Numbered from the stretch's first letter, positions 22,343 to 34,933 are shown. The stretch is DNA of 64,000 bases from Lepeophtheirus salmonis (GCF_016086655.4 NC_052133.2:44198383-44262382); one strand, 5' to 3'. A program made the numbers and translations. Notes: a model not told the origin generated them from the letters alone.

Positions 22343-25300
22343 TTTTTTCATAAGTATTTACATATCCACAGTCCGTACACGTTTCTGAGTATTCATCCTT
22401 GTCCTCATCATACACTTCTTCACCAAAGGTATGAGTGTGAATGCCTTCGTCAATTTTTCTCGTAAAGAGAGAACCCCTGACCTTCATTCTTAATTCTTTT
22501 ATCTTTTTATCAAACTTCCTTTTCTTCATTATATTTTTACGCCCCTCCATTTTTGCAATCTCTTCTTCAAGGGCTTCCTCACTGCCCCATACGTCTATTG
22601 CTCTACTTTCAACTTGATATCTCAGGTATAGCTTCATTTCTCCCCATCGGGGATTGTGAGGATTCTTCTTTATGATGAATTTTAAGGGAGGTTCTCGACG
22701 ATCCAGGTCACAGTCTTTTAGAAGGAATATCTTTTTGGCTTCCGTTTTCGTTATCAATCGATTGTGATCTGATTAATGACCAAAGAAAATGGGTATCTCA
22801 CTCATCCCCAACATATTCTGAATCCCTGACTTTTAGAGCCACTTTAAATTTACCCCAGTACAACAACAAGATGAAATTTATATCATATAAACCGTAACGC
22901 TTATGAAAAAACAGTGTGCATCATTTGAACTCATGATCATTAATTAGGACATAATATGAATAATCATTCTTATCCAACACATGTACAAGAAACATTATTC
23001 ATTATGCATTTTCGTCAAGTGAAGCAGTTATAATTTAACTTTTTACTCCACATACAAAAGTGTATGTAATGTTTATTAAATTAAGCAAATAACTCTGAAC
23101 ATATATAGAATACTTTGAATTGTGAATTAACATTGACAGAGTTGTTTAAATAATTATCACAACTTTTTATGCTGAACCTCTATAAAAGAAAAGAAGACTG
23201 ATTATATCGAATTAGTTGATGAATCCATACAAAAAGTATTTCCTAATGCAAGATATATCCCTTGTTTTTTGTAGGCTACTAGTAATAAAATAGTGATAAA
23301 CAATATGGATCTTAGAAGAATTACACACCAATTCAAAAATGCTCAAATACATGTAGTTGTACTATGAAAATTGAACCTTCATGAGCTTTGAAAAAAGAGA
23401 GGCTAATAATTTTGTAAAAAATCATAGCGAAAATAAAGCTAGCTCAAATGAATACCAATTTAATTTAAAGTTATAAAATAAACATTTATACTGTTTGATA
23501 ATAGTGATATGCTTTAAGAAAGAAGTTTGTAAGACATGAATAGGCAAATGTATTGCAAAATTTAAACTAATTATGATTTAAATTATTATTTCAAATATTT
23601 TTTGTACTAAGAAAAGACAACCTAAAGGCTTCTCTTTTATTTAATTAAAAAATATTTAAATTAGTACAATTTTATAGATGGATTTTTTCCATTATTTCTG
23701 ATAATAAATCAGTTTATTTGTAATGTATCCACTCATTGGGCAAATATTGTCTCTAAAATATATAATAACTATAATTAACATTTTAGTAAATAACTACTTA
23801 TCAGTTAATTTTGTATTAAGAGAATAATAATAAATAAATAAAGTTCTTGTTATTTTATAAGACATTTAAACAAGATTTTTTTTCATTTAGTTTATCTACC
23901 AATTTTATAGCGATTCTACTAATAGGGTATTCACTCAATTACTGTTAACTATAATTAGAATGCTTATATTACTACATTTAAATCGAAACAGATATATCAT
24001 CGTAATAAGAGTCCCTGAGCACTCCCTAAAGACTCGAGCGTAATTCACTTCCACATAAGTTTATTTTGTTAATAAAAATTATATTTTTAATTAACGATAC
24101 TACGATAGCTAACGGTAATTGTGTAAATAGTCTAAACTTAAAAATTACAAACATTATATAATGTCTTTTGTAAGTAAAACTGCACAATTTGAGTGGATTT
24201 CTTTATGTTGCATGCATACAAAAAAGGGTACAAACAAGACGTCAACTGAGCTCATTTTCTATGGCTATAAATCATTACTGATAAATGGTGCGTCAAAATA
24301 GATCCATTTGAAACAAAAATCAAGAAAAGAAGAAAATCCCAACTTATTCTTTTACTTCATATTTCTAAATACTGGGCAATATATTTGAGCCAATTATAGG
24401 CTTTGTATTCAAACTTGTGGGATGAGTTAAGTTACCAAATAAGTTTCGCTATAGCTTAAAACCTTTATTTGATTTAAGAGGCTGAAAGAAATCCTGATGT
24501 ACCTCTTTCAAATAATATAAATAATTTTCTCATTTTTTTTTTTTATGTGAGGATCAATTTTCGCTACTCTACGTTGATTTATAGGTCCTCCCAAAAAGTT
24601 AATAGGAATAATTGATAATTCGTCAAAGAAAACATTTTTAAGAGACGTAATTTTAACTTGCTTTTGTGTTGACATGCCATATATAGTGAACTGAGAGCCA
24701 AATTATTGTAACTCAAATATTTACTTTTACATAATTAAGCTTGGAAACTCCGTTTTTTCAGTATGAATAATTGTTTTCCAATTTTGAGAATAAAATAGAA
24801 CTGATAAATTTATTAAAACAGTCTATTTCTTTGTTCCGACATTCAATCTCCTATAATTTAATATTAAATATTTCTAGGATGTCATATAGACAATAACACA
24901 AATATTTTTAATTTTCGAGTTACAACAATAGAGCCCTCAAACATCAATATTTAAAATACTTAAAAATCAGTAATGGATAAAACTAAAAGGCTCTAAATGA
25001 TTAGATCAATATAAGAGGGATAGCAGAATATGGAGATTCTAAAGATGATGGAGGGAATACCATTTTCTTTGCATCCATCACACACATAATGTCCAAAAGT
25101 GGTAAAGAGATAAGATTCGGAAAAGTTCTCTTCGCAGTCAATACATTCCGGCATTCCGTCTCCTATAAATGGAGCCGGTCTTCCCTCAACTTCTATTGAG
25201 TCATGCACCTTCGCATCGGAATCCTCTTCAGGAGGAATGAAAAATCCTGCACCGGAATCATTTTCCTTCGTCCTCTCATCCTTGATCTTTTCTCGTGCCA

Positions 25301-25448
25301 ATTTAAGAGCAAGGGCCTTGCGGCGATTCCGTTCAATTTTATCCTTTTGAACCAAAGAGAGGGAAGATGATGCTGATACAGAGGACTGGGACTCCTCCTG
25401 GGATGCTACTATAGCCTCAAAGTCCTCGTCGTCCGCATCCTCAAACAT
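22338..25448 (-). CDS. XPA: DNA repair protein complementing XP-A cells (XPA), complete, two exons
   Basis: XPA is the damage-verification scaffold of nucleotide excision repair in the nucleus; it binds RPA, ERCC1 and TFIIH. Exon 1 is 25448-25061 and exon 2 is 22768-22338, joined at phase 1 (AATG|GTATTC ... AATCAG|ATCACA). The product is 272 residues, about the human length. Residues 34-58 match the basic N-terminal segment (KIERNRRKALALKLAREK). Residues 65-75 (SGAGFFIPPEE) correspond to the ERCC1-binding GGGF region. The zinc finger is C102-x2-C105-x17-C123-x2-C126, and the central DNA-binding domain has LITKTEAK, KDCDLDRREPPLKF and WGEMKLYLR. The C-terminal CTDCGYVNTYEKM is the conserved TFIIH-binding end. 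The 2.3 kb intron holds one R2 repeat. Nothing in it suggests a pseudogene. Confidence 0.95.
24290..24705 (+). repeat. Dispersed repeat R2 (copy in XPA intron)
   Basis: The core is TTCAAACTTGTGGGATGAGTTAAG, preceded by ATATTTGAGCCAATTAT and followed by AAACCTTTATTTGATTTAAGA, and it ends near CTTGCTTTTGTGTTGACAT. Four other copies in the same orientation are at 36560-36985, 40655-41020, 50275-50605 and 55520-55690. No coding frame or clear inverted ends are visible. Confidence 0.7.
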
Positions 25449-25549
25449 GGTAAGTCCGTCAAAGTTATAAAAAGTCGCGTCTATTGACTATTTGAGGTTT
25501 GTTATTGTTGATATGATACAGAGAAAAAAAAAGAGAGAAGAAACAAAAA

Positions 25550-25557
25550 TGACGTCA
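25550..25557. promoter_or_regulatory. CRE-like palindrome upstream of XPA
   Basis: TGACGTCA lies about 100 nt upstream of the XPA start codon, a usual promoter-proximal distance for CREB/ATF sites. The same octamer occurs in repeats elsewhere in the window, so its function here is inferred only from position. Confidence 0.35.
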
Positions 25558-26904
25558 TTGGTGATACTTATTCAATGTAATACAGCTAATACTAAAGGAC
25601 ACTAGGGAGTCCTTTATATAATACTTATTCTATGAACTTATGAAATGTCTTGTACTTATATAATATATGTTATTACATTAGGGAAGACTGAGGGTACTTA
25701 TTCAAAAATATATTTTCTTAAAAATACATTAAATATAATTTATTTGTATTCAACAGCATTAAATTTAGTAGGATCTCATTTCGTCCGACGTGATAAACAA
25801 TACAAAAAAACTTGTACGAAATGTAAATAATATATTCTGAATCTAAACTATTCCATTAACCTACTCCTCCATACAAATTAATGATTAACACAATTAAAAC
25901 ATTGGATTTGAACAAAGTAGTAGTAAGATTGTATATCCAATTGGGTGTTTTTAAAGAGCAGATAAAGGTACACATTAGGATTTTTTCTACCAGAGTCTTG
26001 TTATTCCGGTATTTATCAAGGTTTTACATTGTTTAAGATTCACTTGAGAGAAAGTTTATAATTTATGCTATAGTGCAAATTATGTGAATCGACAAAAAAT
26101 GATGCCCAAAGTAGAAAACATTCATAAGAGATGAATATTCAATTATAAATTCATCTTCTAACGTACGGAAAACATGGATAGGTTTAGAATATTTTACGAA
26201 TGTAAGGCAAGACTAGTTCAAAATTTATTTTTTCTTCATAAAACATAAAGCAAATATCCTAAATTTCACAGTACTTATTAATTATTAATAACTAGATATC
26301 TCATTCCGAAATTGATAAATTTTTTTGTCATGAAATGAGAAGCCCTAATAATAAGTAACAAATCTGAGCTAAATTGATAGTTTGACGACAAACAAATTGA
26401 CATTTTGTTTCACTTTCATAAGTAAGGAAGAAGTGTGAAACCTATTTTGATCTCTACTACGATACTTTACAATATTTGAAAACTAAATAGTTTTTTTTTT
26501 CTGAAGAATCTGAAGTGGATAGAGAAAAACTAGTGCTATGAGGCACAAAAAAAATTTTATAATGTTATTTTGTACAATGTCAAACAAACAAAAATCAAAT
26601 CAAATATCATTAAAAATGAAGTAAAATAGTAAATATATTAATACAACGGTAGTTTTGAGGTAATAGCGGATTGAATTTGTAATACCATCAATCAATTTCC
26701 GTTATTGACGGTATTTGTAATGTATATATGTAAACTTAATTAATAATGGCGCATATTACCGTTATTTGAATAGTAGTAAAAAATATTACCTATAAGGTAT
26801 CACTCTTTAAATGAATAGAATCACTTCATTATAGAAGGTTAATGCTACACATAGAAAGGTTAATTATTAGTAATGTAAATCCTGTGATTCTTTTAGCTGC
26901 CCCA
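25558..26904. other. Intergenic AT-rich stretch upstream of XPA
   Basis: I see no exon, transposon terminus or RNA gene. Open frames here are short and lack splice-site or family support. Confidence 0.45.
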
Positions 26905-28870
26905 TCTTTTTGGAATTAGTAATCTGAAGAATGAATTTTCCATTCCTTGGCAGTTGTCATTATTATTCAATTCTTTAGTAGAAAACATCCTTTCCTAAAT
27001 ATATTCAAACCCTGATTGAACCTTTGTGTGTGCTAATAAAATACCCTAAGGATTTATTGTGAGTTATAATTGTAAATTCTTGTAAGACTAAGAGTAGAAT
27101 CGAGGATCGATATAAGAGTAATTCTATAAAATATCCTTGTTTATTTCCTTCCTCCCTTGTCACAGCTAATTGTAGCTGATAAAATGAAACGTGATGAGCA
27201 TTATTAATGAGTTTTAATACAATCTGGAGGGGCACAAGATCCAATCAAGCAAATTGGTGAAAACATCATTTTTTATGACAAATTCCTGTTGGTAAACTCA
27301 TATGGTCTTTGGTCAATTATAAAACAGTAATAGTTTGTCGGCGTTGTAGTTTTATACCAATATCACGTGGTATTTTATTTAACTCTTACCTTTTGGGCTA
27401 TCATTTCAAACCCCCAAAAATGGTTTTTGTGGCGAAAATGATGGATTCCCTTCACGTTCACTGCTCAAAATCAAAGTAGATATTGTTAAAAGATTTTATA
27501 AATTTAATCGTCAAAAAATAATATAAATAATTATCTAAACTGATGAATTTGCCATTCAAAATTAATGTATCAACTTCAAATCGGATTTGTACAAGATTAT
27601 ATAGTATGTTTCATTCAAATAATATTATATCCTCCATTGAACTTTGAATAACAATGTAATTAATTCATGACGATGATAATGTAAATACTTATATGTTATT
27701 TGCCGAACAGAAAGGGATATAAATCTTCATACAGACTGTATCGATTATTCATATCTACAATTCAGAAGTTTAGAAAGATCAAAATATTGTTATTTTAAGT
27801 AATTGCATATAATTGAGCAGATAGTTAGTAAAGTCTAATGTATTTATGCACGGAGTTGAATGGATTGGGAATTAGAATAAGTATTATAAAAATAATATGA
27901 AATATTCCTCCATTAATGTTGCATAAATATATGTAACTAATTTATTGGGATAAACAAGATTCTTATACTTGGTGGCGAAATAGAACAGCCTGAAATCATC
28001 AGGCAGACTGTATCGATTTCCAATATCCCCATTCCTGTGCTTAAAAGGATAAATATAATGTAACTAGGTACATTCAGTTCCAATGAAGTAATAATTATGA
28101 CTTATGTGTGCTGGGAGTCAGTAGAGTCACACGGATTTACTCACAAAGTCTGTTTGTAGTACAGAAAATATCTATATTTATCTATAATTTGGAGTCGCAA
28201 ATTTTAGATTAGCTGTAAATTCGGAGCCGAGATCTTAATTTAAGAGTTTGGAATGATATTTTATGATCTTGGTTCTGAATCCAAACATTTGAAATATGCA
28301 ACTCCAAATCCATTTGACTAATTGTGCAAATACACTCGGCTATACCGACCTTATGAATTAATCACATGAGTATTGAAAGATCAATCGAATAATAATACTT
28401 CATATTAATTAATTATTTGAATGAAACCTACTACATAATGATCTTGTACAAACACGAACTGAAGTTGATATTTATTTTTGAAAAACAAATATATCAGCTT
28501 AAATGATTAATTTAATAATTTTTTAAACACTTACCTTAGAAAACCCTTGAGCATAAAATCTACTTTGATTTTGAGTTGTAAACCTTAAATCAATCCATCA
28601 TTTTTTGCTCAAAAACAATTTTTCAGGATTTCAAATATTACCCCAAAAATGGAAGAGTTTCTTTATAATTGTTAAAGCTCATATGAGTTTACCAAGTCGA
28701 ATTTCTCCAAAAAAAAAGTAATGTTTTTTACCACAACAGGTTGTGCTCCTCCAGATAGTATTATAACTCATTGGAATTATTCTTCCTCTTCTCCAAAACA
28801 TTCCTTGAATTGTCACAGTTACCATGTTGATTTTAGGTTTCTTTTTTTATTAAATGTACATTGTACACAG
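26905..28870 (+). repeat. Dispersed repeat R3 split by a foldback insertion
   Basis: 26910-27181 (AATCTGAAGAATGAATTTT...CAGTTGTCATTATT...CCTCCCTTGTC) and 28795-28870 (CTCCAAAACATTCC...GTTACCATGTTGATT...GGTTTCTTTTTTT) match the two halves of the continuous repeat at 46575-46985. In between sits the element at 27205-28790. Identity of R3 unknown; no coding signal. Confidence 0.65.
27205..28790. mobile_element. Long-arm inverted-repeat (foldback) element, about 1.6 kb
   Basis: The left arm (27205-27670) and the complement of the right arm (28360-28790) match over about 450 bp with small gaps. Examples are ATCTGGAGGGGCAC with GTGCTCCTCCAGAT, GGTAAACTCATATG with CATATGAGTTTACC, CTCAAAATCAAAGTAGAT with ATCTACTTTGATTTTGAG, and GTTTCATTCAAATAAT with ATTATTTGAATGAAAC. 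The centre contains a diverged direct repeat around CAGACTGTATCGATT (27738 and 28003). No transposase frame is present. It interrupts repeat R3. Confidence 0.75.
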
Positions 28871-30235
28871 GATTTTTATCAATATTAATTATATCAAAAG
28901 TTATTTTTTCCACTACAGAGTATTTAGAGGATTACATGTGGATATCAATGTAGACCACATTTGGTACACATGTAGTTTTAGATAAACTTTTTCAAAGGAT
29001 CATGATGAAATAGGTATTATTAACATCATGTTCAATATTTGAATTAAAAATACTTTTTTGGATATGAATTGTAGTATAAAGTTAACTTTAAAGGCCTAAG
29101 AGATCAAATTAAGTTCGAAGTTAGACACAGATTAACATGTCCACCAGTTAGGAGTGTGATATAAAAAGATCCTCCGAGATCAACGTGGTATAAAAAAAAA
29201 AAATTTGATGTTTAATAATTATGAGTAAAAGTATGCTAGATCTATTTATGTAGGCGAATATTTATGAAGCATTTTCGTTAATGGTATTATGAATAATGAG
29301 TGATACCTGATAGGCAGTGCTCGAGTTATGGGGGGATGCCATCCCCCATTCAATAAAAATGGTTTAAAATCATCACTATTGATATATGTTCATTTATAGC
29401 TATATATATTCACATAATGCGTTAAAATTGCAGTTTAATCAAAATTTTCTCGGGGGATAGGTAGCGGTAATTGCGTACTTACATACGTGATTAATTAGAG
29501 AAAGGGAATGAATGCCATTATATTACAATTAAAGTTAAGATAAATTCACTTACGTTTATATATGAGAGACTATGTCAGCGACGTGTTCAAAACACATATA
29601 ATCTTATAATAAATATATTACATATAACTAAGTGTACACTGTGTGGAAGTGAAAACAATTATTTTATGAAGAAAATACAGAGGGAACAATGAATGTACAT
29701 TGTTCATAATATATATATAACAGGTTTTTTGATAAAATAAAATTTAGTTCAAACTTTGAGATAATTAAAATAAATATGACTCTATCATATTTGTATAGAT
29801 ATTTTTTACTCTATTAGCCTTGAAGTTCTCAGATTAAGCCAAAGATAACTAAGATTATTTATGTCCACACAAAATCAATTGAACCTACAAACATCCCCTT
29901 AATACACCGTTTTTGAAAGTGAAGGGGCCCATGAACCAATAGTTGAAGTTTATAAAGAACTTTTTTTGCTGTTATATCAATTATAATTGCATATTTTAGA
30001 AATATGGGAGAACCCTGTTGTGAGGGCCAACCCCTCTTTTAACAATGAAGTAAGATTGTCATTCAGATATTTTGATATAGTAGATTAAATTATATAACTA
30101 AGTAAATATTTTAATTGTTCGTTTTAAATTGCATTATAATGAAAACATGAATACTTTTTGCTAGATAACTAATACTTTCATAATACATAGGTATATTTTA
30201 TTTGGGTTAATAAACCATCAACATTTTTAGGAAGA
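28871..30235. other. AT-rich stretch without recognised genes
   Basis: Only minor signals: a short inverted repeat GGGGGATGCCATCCCCC near 29330, a motif of the kind found at the ends of degraded elements here. I find no exon. Confidence 0.4.
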
Positions 30236-30320
30236 ATTCCAAAGACCGACAGTTAAGGACCGGCCCTGAGGCTGTACTGGACTAGACTAAATAAATAAGG
30301 ACCGACACATTTTAAACTCT
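30236..30320. repeat. MITE fragment (GGACT family)
   Basis: 'AAGACCGACAGTTAAGGACCGGCCCTGAG' and 'AATAAGGACCGACACATTTTA' match parts of the 31061 element. Truncated. Confidence 0.45.
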
Positions 30321-30624
30321 ATAACTAGACTGCCTCCACAAATTCCCCTTTTTATCGCTGAATTAACACGGTGAATTATGAGAAGAGAAGAAAAAGTATC
30401 TTTTCCCAGAATATACTGTATACATGAATTATTAATATATCTCCTCAAGCCATCGGGCACGTTTTCTACTTTGTTTTAAAGCTTTAGTTCTACCAAGCTG
30501 GGATATATATATATATAAATCTTTTTTGTTTTAATCAGTAGGATCCTGGGCTTTAGCCCAGGGAACCCTAGTATTGAAGCGAACCTGGTTGCTATCTAAA
30601 AGTGGGTTCTAGGATGTTACACCC

Positions 30625-31004
30625 CGGCAGTTTCGCCCTGGGGAAGTTTCGCCCTCATACATATATATTATAGCATAAATGTATCTTCTGCATATAATTT
30701 AAGATTTAAAATTAGTCTCCCCCCAATTAAAGTAATTTGCAATGCATTTTTGCACTCAGTTTTGTAACATGAGTGCATTTAATTCAATTTTAATATATTT
30801 TAAAATAGAACAAATCAAACAGTTCGAATTCATTATAATAAGAAACAACAATTATTTCATATTAATTACTCAAATGCTATAATTTCATAATTAATTACGA
30901 AGGACTTCAAGTTGAAGCAAAGGAAGACCTTAAAGTATATATGGAAAATATATTTATGATATAATATATGTATGAGGGCGAAACTTCCCAGGGTGAAACT
31001 TTCG
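30625..31004. mobile_element. MITE with AGTTTCGCCCT inverted ends
   Basis: The left GCAGTTTCGCCCTGGGGAAG (30627) continues with TTTCGCCCTCATACATATAT. The right end is its complement (TATATGTATGAGGGCGAAAC, then TTCCCAGGGTGAAACTTTCG to about 31003). The arms are about 50 bp with few mismatches and each contains the GAAGTTTCGCCCT unit twice. The roughly 270-bp centre is AT-rich and non-coding. Confidence 0.75.
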
Positions 31005-31060
31005 GTCACGCTAAAAATGATATGGATAATTTAGAGAACTACTTGTCATTGCCATAACTA

Positions 31061-31403
31061 GTATTGTGTCAGTCCAAATTTATTCGATCCAGTTCATTCT
31101 AGGGTTACCAACTTTTTGAAAAATAAATAAGGGACACCTCATGTTGGGTAGGGGCAGGACAGGTTCATTTTTTCTAAATACGGGACGATTCCGTATTACA
31201 AGTGACGGTTGGCAACCCTAGCTCAGTCTTAGAACCGGTCCTATCAGTCCTTGGGAGTGGTGCTTAGGATTGTCAGTAATGAAATTGATTTTTTAAAAAT
31301 AAATAAAGTTGAGTGACGTCATCTAGAACCGAAGTTTATAAGTTTTAGGACTAAATGAGACGTAACTAATTAGGTCCTGAATAAGGACCGACACAACACT
31401 GGT
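31061..31403. mobile_element. MITE of the GTGTTGTGTCGGTCC family, with flanking 8-bp duplication
   Basis: The left GTATTGTGTCAGTCC and right GGACCGACACAACAC are inverted with two mismatches. CATAACTA occurs at both borders (31053-31060 and 31404-31411), an 8-bp target duplication as made by hAT transposases. It contains an inner insertion at 31099-31221. This is the best-preserved copy of a family with about ten pieces in the window. Confidence 0.75.
31099..31221. mobile_element. Small element nested inside the MITE
   Basis: The ends CTAGGGTTACCAAC and GTTGGCAACCCTAG are complementary with one mismatch. Removing the insert leaves CATTCTAG(C)TCAGTCTTAG, which matches the uninterrupted site CATTCTAGGTCAGTCTCAG in the copy at 15637. 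CTAG is present at both borders and may be the target duplication. Confidence 0.75.
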
Positions 31404-31898
31404 CATAACTACACAGGAGCATTAGAGAACCGTGTATGACCAAAACGAGATTTGCTTCCTCTCTCCAACTGAAATATAAATCTAATTTTCATTTTATGCT
31501 ACTAAAATTGCAGAATTGACTGTACAATATGTGCTTAATAGTCATTTATTTGTATATGTGCCTCCAGACTACAGAGAGGGGGGTCATAACTCATAACATA
31601 AATAATTATGTTAAATAATTTTAAAAAAAAAGATATTAATTTCAAATTTTGGGCTTTTATACAAAAAAAGTTATCAAATAATATAAAGAATATAAAAATA
31701 AAAATATCATCGCAAGCTAGTGAAACCACGAATAGAAATCTTAGTCTCGGCCCTGGGTCATTCTAGAATTATTGTATATAGGCCTGATTACGGGAATTTT
31801 ACTTGTGATGAGGATAATGCAATGATTGAATACTTTTGAATGGTATACAATTTTATAATTTTTTGATAAAAATTGTATTCTATGACAGATTATTAACA

Positions 31899-32770
31899 AG
31901 GTTGTGCCCTGATCGGTCTAGTAGTTCAAGTGGGTCCGTATCTTGAACCGCTAGAACTGGAACCGACAAAGTCGAACCGAGCCCGCAATATATTACTTAT
32001 GGGTCTCGGTTCTTGTGCTTTTGTTCCTATATAGAATATATAAAGAAAATGCAATATATATTATAAAAAATAAATTAGCTTTAATCAATAAATCAATTTC
32101 CTTAGTTTTTTTTTTCTGCAATTGCAGCGTTTTGCAATGATTTTTTTACGTCGCTAGGGTGATACAGTTGTATCTGAGTTCCAAATTGATAAGGGCTTCT
32201 TATGGATCTGAAAAAGAAGTTTTAAGCGACAGACGGTGTAAATAAAAGGGGAAAGGAGAGGGGTAAATTATGGATGTAGGTTCAGCTTCTAAGCATGTCG
32301 CCCGATAATATTTCTTAAGACAGGGTTTCCCAAACTTTACTATGCCAAGGCCCCCCTACACTAATACATTTTTAGTTGAGGCCCCTTTATACAAAACATT
32401 TGTGCTATATATGTGTAGACTTAAAGCAATTCTCAATTTTCCATCTTCCTGCGCCTCCCTAGCCTTCCCTTACGTCCCCCATTGTCTTAAGCAACCTTAG
32501 TTTTCAGGGGCCCTGCTGAAACTTGAGAGAACTACGCACCCAGCGTGTAAGGTAGCTATATCCCTGTTTGTATCTAATATAATTTCCTGTCCGGAATTTT
32601 CCAGCAACGCCCCTTGTTTTAAGTGCCTCTTACCAAACTAAGCATGTATAAAAAAGAACCGAGACCGAAGACAGGATCAGAGACTGTTAAAGCTGAACCT
32701 ATATGGCAACCGTTGAAATGAAAGAATCGGGACCGATAGAATCGCTGAACCTGAACCGTGCACAACCTTA
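31899..32770. mobile_element. Degraded element with AAGGTTGTGC / GCACAACCTT ends
   Basis: The ends are inverted copies, and both flanks inside are rich in GACCG/CGGTC (GATCGGTCTAGTAG..., ...GGGACCGATAGAATCG), as in the GGACC MITEs. The centre carries a separate insertion beginning CAGGGTTTCCCAAACTTT at 32321, a typical hAT terminus; its right end is not clear. Confidence 0.5.
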
Positions 32771-33489
32771 AGTTTTAAGTTAAGTTCAAATGCCCACAGT
32801 TACATTACTCTTAAATAACATTAATAGTTCAAAATGAAATGTGATCCTTTGTTAATAGATGGTAATGATTAAAATGATGGATGTATTAATTAAATAAAGC
32901 GTAATGCGAAGTAAAAATTGTAACTTGTACAATCTGTTTATACAAGTTACAACTTGTACAGAGATTGTATACAGGTTGTATATAACATACTACTCTTTTA
33001 AAGAAAGCAAGCATGATTTAGATAATTATTTTACAAGTTGTATCGTATACTATCATATAAGTATCATTCATAAAGCGAGTGTCGAGTAATATGATATTAT
33101 TGACGCAGACACAAAGCGGGTAACTCCTCAAAAATAATGCTAATAAAATTTCTATGAATGACGTATTTTCCCCTTTAGGGCATAATCAATTAACCTTGGT
33201 ATATATTTAATATGTATCTATATATAAAACCAGTACCAATTTAAAATATGTGTATATAGTCCACATATTTCTTTATAAGGAATACAAAACATGGCAAGCC
33301 AAAAATTAGTAAATTGATGTCGGAAAACAAAATATTTATCAAATCTCAACCCAAGTCGAGAATATTAAAAATCTACGTATAAAAATCTATGAAATTTAAT
33401 CAAAATGTAGATAGTAAATATTAGTGTTGGATTCAATTAAAAAATTTAGGGTTCCACCGAGTTCGAGTTTTTGAAAAATTTTAAATACT

Positions 33490-34113
33490 TGGTGTTTCAT
33501 TGAAATCTGAACACTTACTAATTCAATAATTAATTAAGGTTGAGTGATAGAAATTAATCAAAATTTCGATATGTAAAAGCATAAATAATTATTTACAAAA
33601 CAAAAAAAACCTGAGCTATAAATTTAAAATTAATTTGCTTATATACAAGTCGAGAAAATGAAACTTGAACGTGAACACGAATTTCCATTCGCGTCTCCAG
33701 GACCACTGTTACACCGTCAGCAAGTCGAAAACGTTAGAGGAAGAAGGGGCTCTGTCAAAAAGACCAAACTGGATCCGGAGGTGTTAAAGAAAACAGACCA
33801 GGCTTATCCTCTCAAGTCCATAAGGGCCCATGCAAGAGATCTCGGGGTTCAAACCAGACTGTCCAGAGAGCTATCAAAAAAGTGAGCGGAAAGAGCCTTG
33901 TGAAGGTAGAGAGGCCACTTTTGACACCAGGAATGAAAGAAACCTATCTCCTCCGTTGCAAGACTATTTTGAATAAGTCATTTGATTTCTTGCGAACTCT
34001 TTTTTTGGTACTTTTGGGCTCCCAACAGCCCTGATACCAACCCCTTGACTATATATTGTATCTTGTTGAAGTCTAAAATTCAAAGAGTTTGGATTTTAAT
34101 GGACCACTTGGTA
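33490..34113 (+). mobile_element. Mariner deletion derivative with N-terminal transposase piece
   Basis: The left end keeps ATCTGAACACTTACTAATTCA and the right end is TAATGGACCACTTGGTA, matching the ends at 61167 and 63076-63092. A 75-codon frame from 33658 holds the HTH portion (QVENVRGRRGSVKK...SIRAHARDLGVQTRL). The catalytic part is deleted except for traces near 34020 (PNSPDTNPL-like). Related copies are at 55870-56572 (minus), 61167-61650 and 62230-63092. Confidence 0.7.
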
Positions 34114-34202
34114 CATATTATGTAATGTAGTTTCTCTTTTTTAATCCTATATATGAATATATTATATCAACTCTCCTTTTAATAAGAAAGGAGCGTCTAG
34201 GT

Positions 34203-34933
34203 CAGGGATTCTCAATAGGCAACCTGCGGGCCAAGTTCAGTCCGTTAAAATTATTTAATAACAATAATAAAATGAAAATGAAGAAGCTAAAAAAAGGACC
34301 AAATCATGCATTGTAGATCAGAGAATTTTATCAAAGATTTCAAAACTTCGATAACTGTGATTGTGTATTTCAACTGCTTAAGAACCCATTTTCATACCTG
34401 CCAAATAATGGTGACTGGAATGGGCAGGTTCATCAATTTGTGGTAAATTTAAATGTTGTTGGATTGCAATTCGAGTTGATTGACTTGCAATCAAATGATG
34501 AATTGAAGAATGTGTTCAAATCATCATCTTCTACTGAGAAATTCTAGATTAGATTGCCACGAGGATTTGAGCTTCTTATACCATGGGGTCTTCATTTTTG
34601 TGGAATGTTTGGATCATCATGGTTGTGCGAGTCTGTTTTCTCTGAGATGAATGTGATGAAAAACAAATATTGCACTAAACTCAATTTATGAAGATTGCCA
34701 CAACCAGTCAGGATGTGTACTTTAAAAAGATAGCGCAGAATTCACGATCAAATTACAGTCATTGGAGTTATAATATATATAAATAAAAATATTTGAACGT
34801 CATTGACTTTTATCATGTTAATATTATTTACTGTCTAATTAAAATTAAATTCAATGTTTCATTAGGGTGGTGTGTTCCAGATGATCTCTTCATCTCATTT
34901 TGAGTAACATCCAAAAACTGTTGAGAATCCCCG
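34203..34933 (+). mobile_element. hAT element remnant with transposase C-terminus
   Basis: The ends are CAGGGATTCTCAA and TTGAGAATCCCCG, with 8-bp flanks GTCTAGGT and GCCTAGGT (one mismatch), the duplication length of hAT elements. The plus strand reads FQLLKNPFSYLP...QFELIDLQSNDELKNVF, then CGMFGSSWLCESVFSEMNVM, the C-terminal dimerisation region of hAT transposases (FGS-x-x-CE-x-x-FS-x-M). A stop interrupts it and the catalytic N-terminal two thirds are missing. Confidence 0.8.

Noticed and set aside
22338..22757. XPA as a retrocopy, because of the poly-A run after the stop codon
   Set aside because: The gene has a 2.3 kb intron with canonical borders at a conserved place, the frame is intact, and the A-run begins at the stop codon itself and not after a 3' UTR.
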